DNA of 64,000 nt from Lumbricus terrestris (GCA_949752735.1 OX457036.1:98500432-98564431), one strand, 5' to 3'; shown: positions 1 to 12,216, numbered from the stretch's first letter. Made by a program: numbers and translations. The notes: generated by a model not told the origin, from the sequence alone.

Positions 1-243
1 AATTCCAAAGTCACCCGGTTGTTTTACCGGTTCCAGTGCCAGCTCAGAATCTGTGGACAGGTGAAGCAGAGGAGACACCATGGTCCTACATTGGATAGAG
101 ATGAATGTGGTGATCGTGTGGTGGTGCAACTGCTGTAGAATCAGGGTAAAGCTTAATTTTCGCAGCTTTTTCATAAGTTCACTTTTCGGTTGTGATTGGA
201 GAGCAGTCGAGAGGAGAGAGGGGAAGCGGAGGAGAAGAGGTTA

Positions 244-391
244 GATGAACAGGTGAGCAGATGAACAGATGAACAGATGAACAGATGAACAGGTGAACTG
301 GTGAACAGATGAACTGGTGAACAGATGAACAGATGAACAGGTGAACTGGTGAACAGATGAACTGGTGAACTGGTGAACAGGTGAACTGGTG
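244..391. repeat. 12-bp-type minisatellite (GAACAGATGAAC/GAACTGGTGAAC)
   Basis: Short units alternating AACAGATG and AACTGGTG are repeated through about 150 bases. No gene is seen around it (1-450). Confidence 0.85.
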
Positions 392-590
392 GAAGAGCAG
401 ACTGGTGCTGATACTGTGGAGGTTGATACTTAGTTCAACCTTATAATTGTCTTAGACGACCCTGACATTGAGTCGATTGTCCGCAGGAGAAGAGCCGACT
501 TCTCTCTTCATGTTCTCTGCCCCACAGTTGGCAGCTTCGAACTTCCGATGGCGCCAGAGAGTCGAGTTGCAATTAAATAAATTATTGTCA

Positions 591-593
<3 letters not shown>

Positions 594-669
<76 letters not shown>
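594..669. repeat. (AAT)n microsatellite
   Basis: Runs of ATA/TAA triplets with one break near 640. It sits just before a LINE-like 3' tail (about 679-770). Confidence 0.9.
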
Positions 670-670
<1 letters not shown>

Positions 671-678
671 TGGTTTTT

Positions 679-1290
679 TTGCAACCGGGGACGAGTACAA
701 TGCACTTTATGCTTGAACACTTTTCTGATTTTAGTATGGTTTTTAATCTTGATTTGTCTTTCAATAAATGATTGTGTTATTATAATAAAAAAAATAATAA
801 TAAAAGACCAGACGAGGCCACCCTCGTCCCATGGGCCAGAGGAAAATATATCGCCTGGGACTTAACAGCCATCCACACTTGTGCGGTCTCCTATATTATA
901 CATCTTTCATCAACGGTACTTGGAGGAGCTGCGGAACATACGGCGGATCGGAGGTGCAACAAATACTCCACTCTTCCGGTTTCCCATGAGTTTGTGCCCA
1001 TTGCTATTGAAACGTTGGACCCCATCAATCGCGCTGGTCGAGAGTTTTTGTTAGAGTTAGGCCGCCGTAGTGCCGCTGCTTTCGGTGATCAAAGGGAGAT
1101 TGTCTACCTCTTCCAAAGGATTTCAATCTGCACACAGCGTTTCAACGACGTTGCTTTTAGAGGAACATTTGCACCACACCCCGGGGACGATAACAACGCA
1201 CTCTACGCTTGAACACATTTCTGTTTATTGAGTTTTGTTTTAGCTTGAGTGGTGTTTTAATAAAATTTGTTGAAATAATAAAAAATAAAA
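679..1290 (+). mobile_element. Two tandem LINE 3' ends, including a C-terminal ORF remnant
   Basis: An open frame from about 803 to 1212 encodes a fragment reading KRPDEATLVPW...ETLDPINRAG...LFQRISICTQRFN. I recognise this as the conserved tail found at the 3' end of many invertebrate LINE-derived predicted proteins. Just upstream (679-760) lies a second, shorter copy of the same 3' end: both share GGGGACGA, a TGAACACNTTTCTG block and AATAAA-rich tails. The pattern fits two 5'-truncated LINE insertions in tandem. No other retrotransposon domain is present, so the family assignment (CR1/Rex-like) is uncertain. Confidence 0.6.
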
Positions 1291-1693
1291 ATCATAATAA
1301 TAAACCAGTTTGTTATCTGTCCAAATTGTTTACACTTCAACAGTTAATCGACGTTTGATGAGAGCAAAGAAATTTGACGTCGATAGAAACATAATATTAT
1401 GCGCATAAAATTATAGAGTTCACACCGTTGGTAGACTATAGCCTACTCCGACAAAACAAACCCCGCTATCGTCACTTACCGTCAAATTTATTACCTTTAA
1501 CCTTCCTTGTCTTTATGCGCGGAATTCATGTCTTTCGTTGATGTATTTTTGCCAGCGTGCACCTATAGCCTCTGCTTCTCTTTTCTTCACATGTTTCTTT
1601 GATATATTATTATTATTATTATTAAGGTCCAACTTTTTAACCATAAATAGCCTACACATTCCTAGGTCCTCCGTTTCGTCTCTCTCCCTCTGT

Positions 1694-1900
<207 letters not shown>

Positions 1901-2127
1901 TGAGTGTAAACTACGTTTCGTTTGTTTCGATCCTGTATATCTTGCCGCAGAGAAATTCTTCGAATGACAACTTCTGTAAATCATTGCGTTGTACAGCCTC
2001 GTTCAACTATGCCCTGGGTAAAAATGACTTCAACCACAAACGAACCTTACAGTAGACGCCCAACTACATGTATGTATATGGGCCGCTACATTATACATTG
2101 TGACCCTTTAGTTGCAATATGTAGCAC

Positions 2128-2785
2128 TAGCTGGGGGTACCCGGCGTTGCCAGGGAAATTTAGGATTCGCCACACTCTCAGCCAATTCTTTACTTTCCCC
2201 ACCCTGACTGCTTGCTCCCCAATCGCCCGATCCTCACCCCACCCCACCTACTCCACCCCACCATACCCACCTCACCCACCCCTCTCTACCACCCCACCCC
2301 ACCCCACCCACCCCACTAGCTGCGTTTGACCGGAAAATTTTCTGTCCCCCAATAATACCTTACCCCCACCTGGCCCCTGCGGGGCGAGGTGTGTGTTGGG
2401 TGGGGAGATGTGAGCCCGGTAGCATTCGGTGTAGCTGGAACGTTTCAGGTGAATAGCAGTGAAACTATGGCGACGGAATGGATATTGCAAAGCTTGGGTT
2501 TTCGCTCCCACCCTGGCCCCCAATGTGAGAGAGATTCGCCAACCCTCCATCGGGTGGTTCTGATGGCCCTCTGTCTAGGCGCAAAGTTTCAGATCAATAG
2601 CTGCGTTTTAGCGAAAAACATTTGGGGCTTTGCCTCCAGGGTGGGAGCGAAGCCCCAAATGTTTTTCGCTAAAACGTGGGAGTAGAGATTCGCTGGCCCC
2701 TCGTTGGGGTATCATGCCGAGACCTGCACAGTAGTGAAGGCTTGGAGTGAAAAGCTGCAAAACTGTGGAAATGCATTCCGTTCAA

Positions 2786-2830
<45 letters not shown>

Positions 2831-2880
2831 GAGACAGACAGACAAACACACAGACAGACACACACCCAGAATCTTCTCTT
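2128..2880. repeat. Interspersed repeat with TACCCGGCGTTGCC start and (GACA)n tail
   Basis: A block beginning near CTAGCTGGGGGTACCCGGCG and ending in a (GACA)n run at 2789-2862 resembles a dispersed invertebrate retroposon. Inside it, 2604-2630 and 2650-2676 are perfect inverted 27-bp arms. It carries no ORF with recognisable domains. Confidence 0.5.
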
Positions 2881-3519
2881 TATTTTCATAGATTACACTT
2901 TTGGTCCGGCGCTGTGTAGCCTGCAACCTCTTCACGAGTGACGATAGTCAGTGTGGAGAAAGTTTTGTGGAAATAATTCATCTGGGGGTCTGCAGCCGGT
3001 GCATCGAATCTGATGACAAAGGTGATGGCCAGGAAAGCTGAAGGACTTCCTGTCTAAAACCAGTTCTGCGAATTAGTTCCCTCACGTAATTGCCAACTTC
3101 GACAACTTTTGACGCTGAATAATTAATAAGTAAGTAAAGTCCACCATGGGCCGAAGACCCGTTGGCGAGGCGCTCATCTCCTTTTCTTGGCCCTTGAGCC
3201 GGTGTCATGAAACGGAGTATCCCCCCTGAAAGCTATCCGGGGGGATGAATTAATCTATCCCCCCGGACATAGGCGGAGACCTGGTCCGAACTTTGGGGGG
3301 GACGGACGAGCGGCCGAATGTCGATCGCCGAGGCAAGAAGCGCCTCGCAGAGGAGGGTTTGGGCAGGAAGATATGCCCCCCAAACTTCGAAAAAGTTTGA
3401 TTTTCAGCACTGTGGTAGCATTTCAGGTAGTCATATTAACAAATTTCTTCGTCATTTTAGTGCTAATAATCTTTGTTTAAGACTTCAAAAGTGTCCCGCC
3501 AATGTCGAAATGCTTTGAA

Positions 3520-4560
3520 TTGATAATTGTTTAGTCAAATTAAAAGAGGTGTGTAAAAGACATCTCTAATTGGAATTCTCTGTTAAAAAAATAAGTTAAT
3601 TTGTTTTATGATAATAGTTTAGTAAAGTTTAAAAAGGTGTGTAAGAGACATCTCCAATTGGAATTCTCTATTTAAAAAAATAATAGTTAACTTGTTTGAT
3701 GATATAAGATTAGTAAAATTAAAAGATGAGTGTAAGAGACATCTCCAATTGGAATTCTCTGTTAAAAAAATAATAGTTAATTTGTTTGATGATGATAAGT
3801 TTAGAAAAGGTAAAAGAGGTGTGTAAGAAACATCTCCAATTATAATTCTCTGTTTTAAAAAAAAGTTAACTTGTTTGTGATATTGTTTAATAGAGTTAAA
3901 AGAGGTGTGTAAGAGACATCTCCAATTGGAATTCTCTGTTTAAAAAAATAATAGTTAACTTCTTTGATGATGATAGTTTAATAAAGTTAAAAGAGGTGTG
4001 TTAGATATATCTCCAATTGGAATTCACTGTTAAAAAATGGATGGATTCGATTTGACCAGGGTCCATGACAACAGAGGCCGTTACCCTGGACAAAAATTTG
4101 CTCGGCATATTACAGCACTTTAGAGCAAGGCACTTAAGTCACTTGACCAATTGTAAAAAAATAATATTTAACTTGTTTGATGATAATAGTTTAGTAAGTT
4201 AAAAGAGGTGTGTAAGAGACATCCAATTGGAATTCTGTGTTAAAAAATAATAGTTAATTTGTTTGATGATAATAGTTTAGTAAAGTTAAAACAGGTGTGT
4301 AAGAGACATCTCCAATTGGAATTCCCTGTTAAAAAAATAATAGTTAATTTGTTTGATGATATAAGTTTGGAAAAGGTAAAAGAGGTGTGTAAGAAACATC
4401 TCCAATTATAATTCTCTATTTAAAAAAAGTTAACTTGTTTGTGATATTCTTTAATAGAGTTAAAAGAGGTGAGTAAGAGACATCTGCAATTGGAATTCTC
4501 TGTTAAAAAAGATAATAGGTAACTTGTTTGATGACAATAGTTTAGTAATTATATTATATT
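3520..4560. repeat. ~90-bp tandem satellite inside a hAT element
   Basis: About eleven copies of a unit containing GTGTAAGAGACATCTCCAAT and TTGTTTGATGATAATAG, spaced 88-91 bases (for example 3551, 3639, 3730, 3821). One unit is interrupted at about 4036-4156 by an unrelated segment. Confidence 0.9.
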
Positions 4561-4822
4561 TAACTTGGGATTTTAAATCGTACGTTTTTATTACCTATTG
4601 TTAATCTGAGGTATAATAACGATGTTCTATGTCCCATTGTTTGTTTTCAAGAGGAGTAATAAAAAAATACTTACTTACTAACTTACTTACTATCCATATT
4701 ATTCCCAATGTCCAACTGGAGGTTGATTCGAGCCTGAAGGAAACCTGTAAGGAATGTAGCAGAAGCCCGATTATGACGTTGTGGCATTATTTATTATTAT
4801 TAATCAGAAGTTTAACGACATC

Positions 4823-5119
4823 TTATAGCCACAAAGGCTGTTGACGTCTTTCAAGATTTTTAACTGTGCTTTCCACTTTTTTCTCCTCGCATTTTTTAAG
4901 TAGTAAGATTGATATATCATTCGTTATACACGCAAGCAGCGTATGCTCAGTTGTTTCAGGCAATTGGCATTTAGAACACAGGTCTGTTGTGCTTTTACCT
5001 AACACTTTCAGCCAAGTGTTATTAAGCACATGCCACATCCTAAGTCGTGTAATTTGAACTTCTCTTTTCCTGATGGAGTCCATAAATTTTATGTCAGTTG
5101 TGACTTTGGGTATTGGCAA
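4823..5119 (-). pseudogene. LINE C-terminal fragment (CCHC-like motif)
   Basis: The minus-strand frame of 98 codons ends in CSKCQLPETTEHTLLAC, the zinc-knuckle-like motif at the C-terminus of many non-LTR retrotransposon ORF2 proteins. Reverse transcriptase and endonuclease domains are missing, so this is a remnant captured inside the hAT element. Confidence 0.55.
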
Positions 5120-5978
5120 GGTTTTTAAAATAACTAGTAATACGTTAAAAGAGGTATCTTATCCACACAGTATAATGTTCGCAAACTATTCAACGTGGGA
5201 CTAAATAACTATTGGTTAGAGCCCGGATTGCCCGGGAATTCAAATCATTAGAAATATGAACTTCATCTGCTAAAGTTTTCTTTCTCTAGAACTCTACTGA
5301 CGTTTGTGTAAATGCCCTAACGCTTAAACATTGGGGGGGGGAACAAATGCATGGGCCGTCCCCCCAACGCCTCCATTGGGGGGGGACCGTCCCCCCTGTC
5401 CCCCCTAGGTCTCCGCCAGTGCCCCCGGATGAAATTAACCGGTCTATACTATCCGGGGGGATAAACCATTCTATCCCTTTTTTTGAAAAATGCGCATAAT
5501 AAAAATATTTATGCTGTAATCAAAATTTAAAGTGACTCTAACTGTTTTAAGTGTCCTAGGCAATGCTCAGATAAAGGCAACTAGAATTTATTTAGTGACT
5601 CTGAGTGTTCTTAAGTGTTTTAAATGTTTCAAGTGAGCACTCTAAAAACAGGGCTAGGCTAAACAAATTATCTAGTCGGAATAAACATAGGCCTACCTGT
5701 TAGTGTCATTGTTCAAAACAAAGCAGATGAAAATTAATTTGCAAAAAAAACTACACGCGGAAGCGGTTTTTTCGACTTTTTTTATTTTGGGGGGATACAA
5801 TTAATACGGGGGATACTCTATTTCGTGACACCGGCAATGGACGAATCCCAAGGTCCTGGACACGGGGCCAGTGATTTTCCAGGACTTGCCGTTTACTTCC
5901 CAGCTTACGATGGTACCAATTATTTTGTACTGCTTGGTGACAGAGGCACGTGTGCGTAAACAACTTGCCCAAGGTCGT

Positions 5979-6055
5979 TACCCGGATTCGAACCGCAACC
6001 GCCCGCTCCGTAAGCGAGCGCGTTACCGATCAGCCACACTGCAGGTCGCACGAAT
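5979..6055 (-). repeat. tRNA-like SINE head
   Basis: The reverse complement has an A-box-like TGGCTGATCGGTAACGCG and a B box GGTTCGAATCC, with a 5-bp anticodon-like stem (CGCTC/GAGCG) around a 7-base loop. The loop lacks the invariant U33 and the acceptor stem is not convincing, so I call it a tRNA-derived SINE head and not a tRNA gene. Confidence 0.55.
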
Positions 6056-6919
6056 AATAATTAATACTCATATAATATAATACTGTGAGGTAAGCTGCAT
6101 GTACGAAATCTTGAATAGTTAGACTACTACGAGTAGGAACTTCACACTAGTCTTCTTCAATAACTTATCGCTGACATTGAACATCGATGTGTAATATTGT
6201 ATACATAAATAGACTCTATTAGCTGATTGAAAAGAAAGCATAAAAGCATAGTCTGCTTATGCTCAAGAGACTAAGAGGAATGAATGTAGCCGATATGACT
6301 ACATAGGTCATAAAAGATAGATTATTTTGTTCGATGATTCGAAGCGCCATGACACTTTCTATAGCTAATCAAATGGAGAGGGGTGGGGGCGGGCAGTGCC
6401 AGTTAAGAACAGTTAATGATTAGGGTTGGGGAATGTCATTCGATAGGAGGCCGCCTGAAAATGGTCTCTTTGGTTGAGAGGTCCACATTAGATTTAATTA
6501 ATTTGGTGATTCAAAAATCAGTTTGATCAACTTTTGCAAAGATACAGGCAAACGAAAGAGAACAGAACACAGGCATCAGAATAACTACGTGAAAATAATA
6601 TAATATTATTAGAATAATAACGTGAAGATAATAATTTCATCAGAATAATAACGTGAAGATAATAATAGTAATATTATTATTAAGTCGAAGAAGAAGAAGA
6701 AGAAGAAGAAGAAGAAGAAGAAGAAGAAGAAATTCCCCCTCCCCACTTCTCCCCTTTCCGAGACTCTTCAAAGAGACAGAATTAATTCATCGGTTCGTTG
6801 ATCCTTCTTTGACTTTTGCTAAAAAAAGTGGCCAGGTTTTCAGACTAAGTATAAACACATTCCTCGCAGTGTATTTATTATCCTCCCCCCAACCACTTGT
6901 ACATAATTATACATGTTTA

Positions 6920-8484
6920 CAGGGTGGGCCAAAAAAGAACCCTCTTCGGGTTTTTTGCCAATATTTTGACCAAAAGTAAGAATTTCGAAATGAAATTTTA
7001 GGTTTTATAGACAATTTATATTTACCCATCATGGCCAGATTTCATCTAAATATTTCAAACAGAACAAAAGTTATATCACTTTTAGTGAGGCCACCCACCG
7101 GTTTTTGACGATTCAAAAACGAAAAGTAGCAAAAACCATGGGCGGAGACCTAGGGGGGACAAGGGGGACGGTCCCCCCAACGGAGGTGTTGGGGGGGACG
7201 GCCCATGCATTTGTCCCCCTCCCCAATCGTTGAGCGCCAAGACTAAAAAAAGGTCATCAACTTTTTGGGCGGCGAAAATAGAACATTTCTGAGAGATTTC
7301 GTCGCCGGATGACTAAAAAAATAAAATAAAATAAATAAATAGAAAAAAGTCATCAACTTTTTTGGCGGCAAAGATAGAATTTTTTTCGAGATTTCGCCGG
7401 TTGTCAGAAATTTTTGCCGGCAAAAGATGGAAATTTTTCTGCGACACTCAGCCATTCGTTCATCAAAAATCTTTCCGCCCCCCCCCAAGTCTCCGCCCAG
7501 GTCTCCGCCTATGGCAAAAACACGATTTTATTAAGTCTCATCTCAAATAATTGTTATCAAATAGCCAGGACATTGCCAGATGATCATCATTACTGCTATT
7601 TTAAAACAGACACATGGTACCAGCGTAGCCGCAAGTCACTGTGAAGTCACTTTGCAAGATGGCAATCAAGTTGGTAAATAAGGAATCTGTCAGATTCATA
7701 ATTTTGCTATTAAGGCAATAAAATAAAAAAATCTAAAAAAATGAAAATGGCCAAGGTGTCAATGACAGAAAAAAGTTTATTCATACACCTCTTGAGCAAG
7801 ATCCTGGAGGTATAAGGCTATGAGCAACGTTTGCTCTGATAAACAGCGAGAGCGCAAAATTTAAGAGTTAAGCTGAGATATAAGAAATTTGCCGTGAATG
7901 AAAGGAGATTGGCTTAATGTCGATTGTTCTGGCTTCATTGAGTAAGCCAATGGCCCCAAATCTCCGGATTTGAACCCGATGCATTGATAATCAATTGTGG
8001 AGAGCTACATGTAGTCATGTATGCTAGAGAAATATCACAATCTGCAACCAAAACCAAGAGCGGTAAGAGAGTTGATGAGCGCATTGGAGTTGATATGGGA
8101 AGATTTGCCTTTAGAAGGCATCAACAGAGCCATCAAGAACTTTGCAAAGAGACTCAAAAGAAGTTTGGCACTGGTGGTGGGCACATTGAACACAAGTTGT
8201 GAAGCACTATCAAGTTCATTTCTCAACAGTTATTTAAGATGTGACCTACCAGAATCGTTCTTTATTACTTTTTGTTGCGTTACGTTTTTGAATCATCAAA
8301 AAACGGCGTGTGGCCTTACTAAAAGTGATATAACTTTTGTTCTGTTTGAAATATTTTTATTAAATCTGGCCATCGTGTGTAAATATGAACTCTTTATAGG
8401 CCTGTAAAATTTCATTTCGAGATTCTTACCTTTGGTCAAGATATTGACAAAAAACCGTAGGGGTGTCTTTTTTGGCCCACCCTG
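6920..8484 (+). mobile_element. Decayed mariner-type transposon
   Basis: Ends are CAGGGTGGGCC and GGCCCACCCTG flanked by TA (6918-6919 and 8485-8486). The inverted repeats run about 210 bases (to about 7133 and from about 8272). Inside, scattered frames between 7950 and 8202 match a mariner transposase C-terminus: a PKSPDLNPM block (the usual PxSPDLNPxD region) and a terminal GGHIEH block. Stops and frameshifts break it. A hAT element (7137-7513) is nested inside. Confidence 0.8.
7137..7513. mobile_element. hAT MITE nested in the mariner element
   Basis: Termini CATGGGCGGAGACC and GGTCTCCGCCTATG are flanked by a perfect 8-bp duplication GCAAAAAC (7129-7136 and 7514-7521). It is the same family as 3268-5421, in reverse orientation, without the satellite. 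Confidence 0.88.
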
Positions 8485-8667
8485 TATATATATGTATTAT
8501 ATATATATATATAAAAAATTATACATGTATATAGTGAGTGAATATATATATATATATATAATTATAGTCCAGCTGAATTGGCTGGGGAGGGAGGGAAAGA
8601 TGGGCGCAAGTGAATGAGCCGATATCTCATCATACATTTCTGCAGTGGTGCATGGGTACTGTTACCC

Positions 8668-8733
8668 TTTGACCTCCTCTGACCTATGACCTCTCCTTTG
8701 ACCTCTGATCTCTGACCTCCCTCTTGACCCATC
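8668..8733. repeat. Cluster of TGACCT (AGGTCA) half-sites
   Basis: TGACCT starts at 8670, 8680, 8687, 8699 and 8713, with variants TGATCT at 8706 and TGACCC at 8726. AGGTCA is the nuclear-receptor half-site. No host promoter is evident nearby, so it may just be a degenerate repeat. Confidence 0.45.
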
Positions 8734-8889
8734 GACTAACAACCCAGGGTGGTAACCATTAGAATATATTCTTGTTTTCAGATAATCCCCTGGGAACAAT
8801 TTTATTTCTTCTCCTTTGTTATTTTCGCAAAAAGGAAGCCAGTCACGAATTGTTCTGAGGCGTGTCAGATACACCAACACAGTGGGCGT

Positions 8890-9683
8890 ACACTACGCTC
8901 GCGAATAGGCCAATATTGTAGCAACACGCTAATATGTTTACAGGTATGCTTCAGTACGTTTTAGCAACGTCTTTTGTTGGCGACAAAGGTTCACGAACGT
9001 AGACAGACTTTTTAAGACACGGCTCAATCTATGAGCAATCGTTGCGTTATACGCTATTCACTGAAAATGATTTAATGTCTGTCATGCAGTCGCAACTGTC
9101 AGACTACCGCTGTGCTGGCTGTAGCGTTGTTCGTTCGCAAAACGCAATTACAGTCCTCCTCCTTCTCCTCCTTCTCCTCCTCCTCTTCACCACCGCCGCC
9201 ACCGTCTCCGCCCGACCCGCTTCGCCTCCGCTCTGGAACGTTGTACACGTTTGAAAATGCGGAAGGGAATGAAGGAGGAGTGCGAGGTCATTGCTCGTTT
9301 GGAGAGGGACGGAGTGTTACAGTAGCGGTTGATTGGAAAGAAGTCGTATGCTGTGCATTCGGTCGGTTGGAAGAAGGTCAGTCTCGAATACATTATTATC
9401 GGAATAATTCGTCTCATTCAAGTATGAATCGTCATTTTTTTTATCGCTGTCCAGTGACGGCACCTGCAGGAATTCAGGTTTGGGAACAGAAGGCCTAAGC
9501 CCTTCCATCCCTCCCAGGGGCGCAATTAGAACACTTGACTTAAGGTTGATCATATTGCAAGAGCCGAAGGCACGAAGCAGCGAGTGCCGCAGGCAGGAGG
9601 CCCATACCAACTAAGGCGCCTGGGGGAGCGTCATAAGCTGCTCCCCAGATCCGGAAACCAGCGCATTTTTAGCTGTTGACATC
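8890..9683. other. No gene recognised
   Basis: A TC-rich tract (9150-9210) and short frames without recognisable domains. Nothing here can be supported as a gene. Confidence 0.5.
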
Positions 9684-9691
9684 GACTAGAG

Positions 9692-10503
9692 CAGCGGTTC
9701 TCAACCTGTGGGTCGCGACCCCCACGGGGGTCGCCTGACGATTTGCTAGGGGTCGCCTGGACTCTTCAGAAATTTGAAAAAAGATGTAGGTCGAACAGCA
9801 ATTTCACCGCTATCTAGTACGTTTTAGCAACTGAAAATAAATTTCTACATTATTATGCCTTTGCTATGATTGTTATAATTGTGTTAGATTGGAACAGATT
9901 AGAACAGCTGATACAATTTTTGCCATTTCAGTTTTCAAATGTAGGCTAAATTCAACTTAACCGTTCTTCTTAGAACAACGAGTATGGAATATCAGAGTAG
10001 CCTATTTTTAATAGTCGCAGTGTAAATAGAGAACACTCATAGGCCTACAGGTCATACAACGTTTTATTTTTACTGACATTTTGTCAGTCGAATCAAAGAA
10101 ACCCAGCATAACAAAACTGAGGTGCCATTCAGATACTATATAAGCTTTCTAGCAATGCGGGAAAGCATGGCCAGTATTTTTAAGAACAGAGCTGACGACG
10201 CCAAGAAGGCACGCTTCAGACAGAGGGTTTGGAAAGATCCAACAGCAAGATGTGTCAGCTGTTGAAGACACCTGCCGATTAGTAGCTTTCAGAATCACAA
10301 GAGCGCTAGGAAAATACAGGAAACCTCTCACATTTTATTGCTAAAAGCACTTGTCGAATTATGCGGGTGAAAATGCAAAACAATGGACAATGGTATAAAA
10401 TGCAGTGAATGGGGGTTAAATCAATCAATTTTGATGTTGGGGTCGTCACAACGTTCGAAATGTCACGAAGGGGTCGCCGCTCTGAAAAGGTTGAGAACCG
10501 CTG
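9692..10503. mobile_element. Non-autonomous hAT (Charlie-like termini)
   Basis: Starts CAGCGGTTCTCAACC and ends GGTTGAGAACCGCTG, flanked by a perfect 8-bp duplication GACTAGAG (9684-9691 and 10504-10511). GGGGTCGCC-rich subterminal sequence is present at both ends. There is no transposase frame. Confidence 0.92.
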
Positions 10504-10511
10504 GACTAGAG

Positions 10512-12216
10512 CACGTTTCAGGCTCTTGTTTGCCAGCTATTTATGAACGATAAAGTCATGAAAGTTTCAAGTAGAAGTCGTTTTTCAGAGTCGAAGTATA
10601 ACAAAGTCAAAGTTTTATTTTAAAAGAAACCGGTTTCGTCTTTTACCATAACCATTAAAGTTGCATGTTTAGGCGTATAACAAGTTTATCAGTATTCTGT
10701 CACATGGGTATAGGAAAACCCTAGGGTATGTCGTGTTTAGGGCTTTACGGGCTCAACTCACCCAAAATGTGTAATTTCCTGTCGCCTTTAAAAACTAATT
10801 CTGTGAAGACCTAGCCTATCCTTTGTGTATTTTGCGATCATTGTTTAGTGTTGACTGTTGAGCCACTGAGCAGAGGAAGGATTATCGATTTTTTTTAAAT
10901 TTCCGCACTGCAATGGTAACATTTTAGAATGTCATTTTAGCAAATTTGCTCATCATTTCAATGCTAAGAGTCGTGGTTTACGACTTCAAAGGTGTCACCT
11001 ATTGCTTAAATTTGTCAAATTTCCTTACTGTAATGGTAACACTTTAGGCTGTCATCTCAGCAAAATTCCTCATAATTTCATTGCTGAAAGACATGGCTTT
11101 AGACTTTATTAAATGTCTCCTCCCCATTGTTCAAATTATTTTATTTCCACATTGCAACAGTAGCATTTTAGGCTGTCATCTTAACAAAATGGTTCATAAG
11201 TCATTTCAGTGCTGGTATAGTCGTGGTGTAGGCCTATGACTTCACAACTCGGATTTATGGGGAATTTGGGTTTTTCGTCAGTGGGGTGTACTTAACAACT
11301 CTGCAAAGTCTTTAATCCCTGATAATTTGTTGAGTCGATTGATTTTTTTCTACCAAAATGTCTCCACTATTATATAAATGTATGTATCAATGTATAATGC
11401 GTGGACATGTATCTGTCCAAACTCTAAATGAATCAAAGGTCGGTTTCAGTCCCTCACGAAACGTTTTCTGCGTCAGTCTGACTTATAAGATTAAATTCGT
11501 TCTGAACAAATTCTTTGAGCCTAAAAACTAGTGAACACTATTCATGAACTAAAGCAGTCACGCGGCCAGGCCAGCATCGGTTATAGAGTCTTTGAAGTTT
11601 TTAACAGTAAACCTATTAAAGTTAGCCTACTGATGTAATATGCGCAACTCAATTTTTTTACAATCCATTCAGTAAAGCGTTAAGATTTTTTTAAATTACA
11701 AAATGAGAATTAAGAATAAAGAAATCCTTGAATGAACACAATATTTTACGAATATAGTAGGCTATTCATTGTCAGTTTTAATATTTGTTAATATTCGTGA
11801 ATATTCGTGAATATTTGCAAATCTTAATATTCATAATATTCGAATCCTCGACCATGCGTTTTGCAGCTGGATTCATGTGTGTTGTGAGTTTAATCTGACA
11901 TGTTTCTAACAAATCTATAGGCTATAGTTAATACCATTAGCTCAGTCTGCTCAAAGCATGCCTGATAGCCGGGGCTACAATAGTTTGGGCCTTAGGAAAA
12001 TAAAGTAGGCTATTGCAAAATCTTCAACGGAAACAAAACTGCGATGTAGACAATGTCATCAAGTCATTATTTTTAATGTGTCATTATTTGATTTTTTTCT
12101 AAATTTGTGCACTTTAGAATATTTCAAGTTGCACCGTTTGAAATCGCGAGTATAATTGAGCTTCTCAATTCGTCGAGAAGAGAAAGAAAATAGGAAGAAC
12201 GAAGAGGACGAGGACG
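10512..12216. other. Upstream region of the VWA gene, with ~125-bp repeats
   Basis: Three diverged tandem copies of a ~125-bp monomer begin near 10890, 11017 and 11140. They share CATTTTAG, TGTCATNTTA and a GACTTCA block with the monomer at 3397-3520. A GTATAATT string near 12150 could serve as a TATA-like box for the gene starting at 12217, but this is weak. No other gene is seen. Confidence 0.5.

Larger units (their letters stand above)
3268..5421. mobile_element. Non-autonomous hAT-like element carrying a satellite
   Basis: Termini are CATAGGCGGAGACC on the left and GGTCTCCGCCAGTG on the right, flanked by a perfect 8-bp duplication CCCCCGGA (3260-3267 and 5422-5429), the hAT hallmark. The interior holds a 125-bp-type monomer (3397-3520), a ~90-bp tandem array (3520-4560) and a minus-strand LINE fragment (4823-5119). 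A related copy lies at 7137-7513 in the opposite orientation, sharing the GGACGGCCCATGCATTTG block. Confidence 0.8.
3198..5835. mobile_element. Outer TIR element (MITE) containing a nested hAT
   Basis: The left end reads GCCGGTGTCATGAAAC and the right end is its near-perfect inverse, ending GTGACACCGGC. Both continue into matching GGGGGATAC / GTATCCCCC blocks. No target duplication is obvious. Without the hAT inside it (3268-5421), the element would be about 480 bp, a MITE size. No transposase is visible, so the superfamily is open. Confidence 0.6.

Noticed and set aside
5979..6055. A functional tRNA gene
   Set aside because: A and B boxes are present but the acceptor stem and U33 are not; it fits a SINE head. 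The same reasoning applies to 12790-12897 and 20830-20939.
7243..7488. Minus-strand 81-aa ORF
   Set aside because: Falls entirely within the hAT MITE and has no domain.
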